Of a DNA stretch of 64,000 nucleotides, positions 59,536 to 64,000 are shown one piece after another. Every line of letters begins with the position of its first letter. Position 1 is the first letter of the stretch. A model generated the notes under the pieces. That model did no database searches. It was given only the letters and a program-made list of their open reading frames with translations, and was not told where the DNA came from. Both the position numbers and the translations under genes were made by a program. This DNA comes from Diphasiastrum complanatum (taxonomy: Eukaryota; Streptophyta; Lycopodiopsida; Lycopodiales; Lycopodiaceae), in NCBI GenBank assembly GCA_029204225.1, contig CM055098.1:12297552-12361551 (forward strand), written 5' to 3'.

Positions 59536-60040
59536 ATGGACCACCATACTGCTCAGGATATCTCAACAGATTATCCATACGAAATGAAGTCCCCTACAGT
59601 TATATCAGATGTCATAGGTTCTTAATGTGGTCCCAACTCCACGAGCCATCCACAAATCCATTCACATAACAAGAGCTTGATAGAGCCGAGTCTTCACGAG
59701 CACGATCTCATTTTTATGCTACTGAACCCTCACAGGCCAGAACTCACCTTAATTGTGTTTTTGTTACCCATGGTGCTCATCATGAGAAAAGAAGACCCAA
59801 GTTAGATCTACCAAAGTTTGACGGTAGTTTGGACCCTCAAAGATTCTTGCAAATCTTTGAAAATGCGTGTGACGTTTACGGTGAAACATCCCCGACGCTA
59901 TGGTCCAACTGTTTTCCATGATCATGATCGCTAAAGCACGTGACTGGTTTTTTAACATCAATCGTGAAGATAAGACGGATTGGTCACTTTTGAAAGAGTC
60001 CTTTATCAAGCGAATTAAATCCTTTCGTTTGACAGAGAAC
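59536..60040 (+). pseudogene. Ty3/gypsy-type gag fragment
   Basis: From an ATG at 59536, after stops, the frame shows LDLPKFDGSLDPQRFLQIFE and ACDVYGETSP. A one-base shift near 59900 is followed by AKARDWFFNINRED and LLKESFIKRI. This is the pattern of the retrotransposon gag domain of gypsy elements and is the only non-copia coding relic in the window. It is cut at 60040 by the LTR of element J. Confidence 0.75.
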
Positions 60041-60310
60041 TTAGAATTTGCTTCAAACAGGAACACAAATCATGCTACACAGTAACACAGGTAGAAAACA
60101 CTCTCCACAACAAGCTCACATAGCAACTGTATTTCTCAAAATGAAATTACACTGTACATATAGATGTTCACTCAGGCAACCCATGCATGACCCAGGTTGC
60201 CGTTGGCGGGACGCGTGTCCCGTCGACTTGCCTCGTGACGAGGCCAACTGATCTTTATCAACTGATAGGACCCACAGTACAGTAGCACAATGATTCTACT
60301 TTAATTCTAA
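60041..60310 (-). repeat. 3' LTR of J with non-TG/CA ends
   Basis: 270 bp, TTAGAATTTG...TTAATTCTAA on the plus strand. The ends are inverted 8-mers TTAGAATT/AATTCTAA. It matches the LTR at 44647-44893. Confidence 0.8.
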
Positions 60311-60445
60311 CTCTCTCCCTTAAAGTAGAGTCTACTTTTTATCATATACATAGTTTTAAAGTCAACAAACTTTAAGTACAGAAAGCTTTGATCTAAACTT
60401 ATCAAACTTTTCTCTAACAAGTGGCTTAGTGAAAATATCAGCTAG

Positions 60446-61838
60446 TTATTCTTCTGTACTACAGTGAACAACATGAATTTCACGACTCAGCAGCCTCTCA
60501 CGTATAAAGTGATACCGAATCTCAATGTGTTTAGTTTTTGCATGGAACACTGGATTCTTTGCTAGCTGAATGCCACTCTGACTGTCGCTATGTAATGTCG
60601 TGGAATTTTTCTGCTTCATGCCAACTTCTTCTAAGATTTGTCTCAACCATATAGCTTCTTGTGCTGCACTACACATTGTCTTATACTCTACTTTTGTGGT
60701 GGATAAAGCAATTGTACTTTGCTTCTTACTAGACCAGGAAAAGCAACTACCACAAAACTGGAATACATACCCTGTGGTGGATCTACGATCATCATAGTCA
60801 CCTCCCCAATCTGCATACCCATAGCCACACAACTCAGGTAAACCATCATGCTTCCTGTAAATCAAGCCATAATCTAAAGTGCCTTTCACATAACACAAAA
60901 TGCGTTTAGCTACCTTCCAATGTGTTTCCGTAGGTGCTGCCATAAACTGACTTACAATGCCAGCAGCATAGCATATATGTGGTCTAGTTGTGGTAAGGTA
61001 AATCAAGCTCCCTACTAACTGCCTATATAGTGTAGCATCAAATGACTGTGACTCATCAAGCTTAGAAAGCTTTTTACCTCGTTCAATAGGAGTATTCACT
61101 GATTTGCAATCCTGCAACCTAAATCTGTGCAACAATTCCTTGACATACTTCACCTGTGTTAAACCCACTTTGTGTCTTTTTTGCCACACCTCTACTCCAA
61201 GGCAATAATGCATCAGACTGAGATCTGTCATCTCAAATTGCTCCATGAGGTCTTTCTTGATCATATCTATCATCTCTTGATTATTTCCAGTAATAATCAA
61301 GTCATCAACATAAAGAGCAATCAACCATACCATCAAAGCATAAGACATATAGGTTTGGACCCAAATGTGTTCTCACCATCCCCTTTGAACAAAAGTAGGC
61401 ATCAATCCCGCTATACCACGCACGTGGTGCCTGTTTAAGACCATAAAGCGCTTTCTTCAAGTGACATACTTTATTTTCCTGTCCCTTTGCTACAAAGACT
61501 TCAGGTTGATCCATGAACACCTCTTCTTCTAACTCACCATTTAGAAAAGCAGATTTTACATATGTCTGATGCAAAGGCCAACCAAAATGTGAAGCTAAAG
61601 CAACAGGTAGACGTAGAGTATTCCACTTACATACTGATGCAAAGGTCTCCTCATAGTGAATGCCTTTACTTTGTGCATACCCTTTGATCACCAATCTTGC
61701 CTTGTGCTTTGCTATACTTCCATCTGCATGGTACTTAGTCCTGTATACCCATTTGCAACCAATGGGTTTCTTGCCAACTGGTGGTTCTACTAAGTCCCAT
61801 GTGCTATGCTTAGCAATTGACTCCATCTCCTCTCCCAT
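60446..61838 (-). pseudogene. RT and RNase H of J
   Basis: RT frame 61838-61305 has GCKWVYRTKYHADGSI and ALYGLKQAPRAWY, but HQTYVKSAFLNG where the family has QMDVKSAFLNG, so the first catalytic Asp is Tyr. Frame 61348-60446 holds YVDD (61301-61312), TPIERGKKLS, DWGGDYDDRRSTTGY, and STTKVEY in place of STTEAEY (RNase H Glu to Lys). A frame shift near 61320 joins the two. It ends at CSTEE with a TAA. Confidence 0.9.
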
Positions 61839-61967
61839 GGCCTTGACCCAAATGCCATCATCCTTCGCTTCACCATAAGTCGAAGGTTCTTTGCTTTGAA
61901 TAATGCTAGATAAGAGAGCATAATTTGCTTCATACCTTTCAGGTTGTGTCTTCTCTGTTGTTGATCT

Positions 61968-63329
61968 TCATAGCTCTCCCTGGCTAGATGATCCTGTAAA
62001 GTCATCCATGTCGCGGCTCTCCAACAATCTCTCAAACCACTTAGGGAGCTTCCTATCAGGTGATCGGCTTCCTGGTGAAAATGTATCCCACGATACATCC
62101 TTCTCCTTGCGTTTGTCACCTGCAACTTCAATCCTTCTTGCACCAAAAGGTTTGTCTCTTCTTCTCCAACCTATCTCTTGAGATTGAGTAGTAGTATCTT
62201 GAGAAGTATCCTCATATTCATCACTTGGAAGGTCAATGAATGGATCGTCAACAGGAGGTATCCTTACTATACCATCTTTTCCACTGGATGTATCTATCTT
62301 CTCAGCATCCTCATCTTCATACATCTTGGATTCATCAAAGATAACATCACGCCTTACATGGATTTTGGTTTCCACTGGATCAAAACTTCTATAGCCCTTT
62401 ACATGATCATCATATCCTAGGAATATACACTTGATAGCTTTTACATCAAGTTTACGTCTCTCTTCCTTAGGAATGTGTACAAAGGGTTTACATCCAAAGA
62501 TTCGCAAGTGGTTCACCTTTGGCTTCTTCTTCATGAATGCTTCCTCAAGTGTTATATTTGGTATGGCAATGGTAGGACTTCTATTTTGAAGATAGACTGT
62601 CGTACTGCATGCTTCTGACCAAAAATCTTCTGGTAGTTTCATCTCAGCTAGCATAGATCTGGCACTTTCCACAATCTTACGATTCTTGCGCTCAGCTACA
62701 CCATTGAGAGCAGGAGTATGAGCTTGCATAAATTGTCTTTTGATCTCACATTGATCACAAAGATCATTGAAGTCATTAGACTTGTACTCACCTCCACTAT
62801 CTGATCTTAGGACTATGATCTTCCTACCTGTTTGATTTTCGACCAATGCTTTGAAGCTCTTGAAACTATCAAATGCATCCGATTTCTTCTTCAAGAAGTA
62901 GATCCACGTCTTACGTGACATATCATCAATAAAGGTCATGAAATATAAGGACTTACCTAAGGACATGGTCCTCATAGGCCCGCATAAATTTGTGTGGATT
63001 AAATCCAAGATGTTCTTTGCCCTTGCAACATCCCCTTTATTGAACTTCTCTTGATGCTGCTTCCCATATACACCTGATTCGCACATCGATTTCAAGTGGT
63101 CTTCTATAGTAGGCAATCATGTTACCATCTCCAATTTCCTCATCAAACTGAGGCTTCCCAAGTTCAAGTGACCAAGCCTCTTATGCCACAACTCAGTTTG
63201 CGATGGAATGGACATACAAGTCCATGTTGCCCCTTGATTGTAGCATTCAACCTGTATAATTTTGTATTGGGCTCCCTTACTCCATCCACAATAACTTTGA
63301 ATTTTTGGTTCACATCCTTCACAAAGCAA
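61968..63329 (-). pseudogene. Integrase of J
   Basis: WHKRLGHLN lies in frame 63329-63117. A stop separates it from frame 63116-61968. Zinc finger CESG replaces CESC. The first catalytic Asp of VHSD is Asn (IHTN). Asp106 (RSDSGGEY) and Glu142 (NGVAER) are kept with 35-residue spacing. The C-terminal domain (LRIFGCKPFVHIPKEERRKLD, in two blocks) and the acidic linker follow. Confidence 0.9.
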
Positions 63330-64000
63330 CGATCATGGGCGAATTCTACTTTCAACTTTTGATCAGTAATGACTCCAATAGAAAGTAGACTTTTCTTCAA
63401 ACCTGGTATGTAAAGTACCTCCCTGATCATCCTGCTTTTTCCATCAGGTAATTGGATTGAAACGGTGCCTATCCCCTTGATCTTGCACACATTGCCATTT
63501 GCTTGTGAAACAGACGTTCTATTATCCAACACTTTCAAGCTACTGAACCAATTCTTGTTACCTGTCATGTGTCTTTGGCTCAATATACCATGCTTGATCA
63601 TCTTGATTAGATGGCAATGTAAATATGAAGATGCTAGAGTCTTCAATCTCACCCTCATCGACAAGGTTACCTGTTTGTTTTGGTTTCCCCTTGTCTTGTT
63701 CCACCAGGAATTTGCGACATTCACTCTTCCAATGGACCTTTTTACTACAATGGAAGCACTTGTCTTTCTTCTTGGTCTTACTGGAAGATCCCTCATTCTC
63801 CTGAGTCTTGGAAAATTGTTATTTAGACTTCTTCTTGCCCTTGCCCTTGTCTTGTTTTTGGCGTGTCGCAAGTGCCTGATCGTCAGTATTTTGACGTCTA
63901 GCTTTCACCATTTCTCGTCGTTGCTCTTCCTACATCAAGATTCCTGTGAGCTTGTCAAAGTTTGGCAATCTTTCTCTTGATGCTATTATGCTCACAAACA
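63330..64000 (-). pseudogene. Gag end, zinc knuckle and protease of J
   Basis: From the right edge: gag C-terminus (RLPNFDKLTGIL, RREMVKARRQ), zinc knuckle CFHCSKKVHWKSEC (CX2CX4HX4C, VH for GH) near 63705-63750, then protease. The catalytic block reads WYIEPKTH with a base missing where WYLDSGASHH is usual, so protease is dead. LYIPGLKKSLLSIG follows. At least two frame shifts occur here. Confidence 0.85.

Larger units (their letters stand above)
60041..64000 (-). mobile_element. Copia element J, running off the right edge
   Basis: 3' LTR 60041-60310, polypurine tract TTTAAGGGAGAG, RNase H, RT, integrase, protease and the gag C-terminus in minus-strand order. The 5' LTR lies outside the window. 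All four enzymes carry changes at key residues. Confidence 0.9.

Noticed and set aside
1-64000. CRISPR arrays, tRNA or rRNA genes, organellar or bacterial operon inserts
   Set aside because: Scanned by eye on both strands; no spaced identical repeats, no cloverleaf or rRNA signature, no ribosome-binding-site and operon layout.

Overview
This window looks like nuclear DNA of a land plant with a large, repeat-rich genome. The evidence is a set of Ty1/copia LTR retrotransposons whose primer-binding sites match the initiator-tRNA-Met signature TGGTATCAGAGC, GT-AG introns in the few host-like genes, AT-rich spacers, and no bacterial operon logic, ribosome binding sites, rRNA, tRNA or CRISPR. The sequence alone does not fix the species; a non-seed plant is possible but unproven. 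No intact, obviously functional gene is present.

Layout. 1-5 kb: a minus-strand gag/protease relic (32-481) beside a plus-strand mosaic pol relic built from three copia families (1143-4957). 5-11.4 kb: an RNase H relic (F), then a nearly complete minus-strand copia element (G, about 6513-11400). 11.4-17 kb: decayed pieces of an unrecognised coiled-coil gene family (alpha) and mostly empty spacer. 17.1-32.3 kb: a plus-strand pol relic (M), then a nested pair in which a large low-coding LTR element (K) carries a complete copia-derived element (B, 20700-25961, TSD TAATG) that encodes gag, protease and a strange single-frame extension. 33-34 kb: a second member (beta) of the coiled-coil family. 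34.9-43.8 kb: three copies of an unrecognised spliced gene family (called DLW here), interspersed with a copia 5' half (I, 36.1-39.2 kb) and an array of about 70-bp fold-back repeats. 43.8-48.4 kb: truncated LTR-element ends and another minus-strand copia relic (L). 48.5-54.7 kb: a second copy of the M-K-B nest. 54.7-57.6 kb: a copia element (C) with an intact integrase frame but a deleted RT active site. 58.7-60.0 kb: a T-rich degenerate array followed by a Ty3/gypsy gag start. 60.04 kb to the end: a copia element (J) inserted into that gag and running off the window.

How the parts relate. Segments 1-1807 and 17949-24087 both recur, nearly identical and in the same order, at 46639-48433 and 48533-54674. 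The second copy is therefore a collapsed duplicate in which about 16 kb is replaced by about 99 bp of filler. Order of events inferred: K inserted, B inserted into K, the nest was duplicated, and C then cut into the second copy.

The most interesting candidates are the DLW family, the B polyprotein whose pol part keeps one frame but has lost the catalytic motifs, the template-switch mosaic at 1143-4957, and the 70-bp fold-back repeats. All need database and profile searches, which could not be run here.
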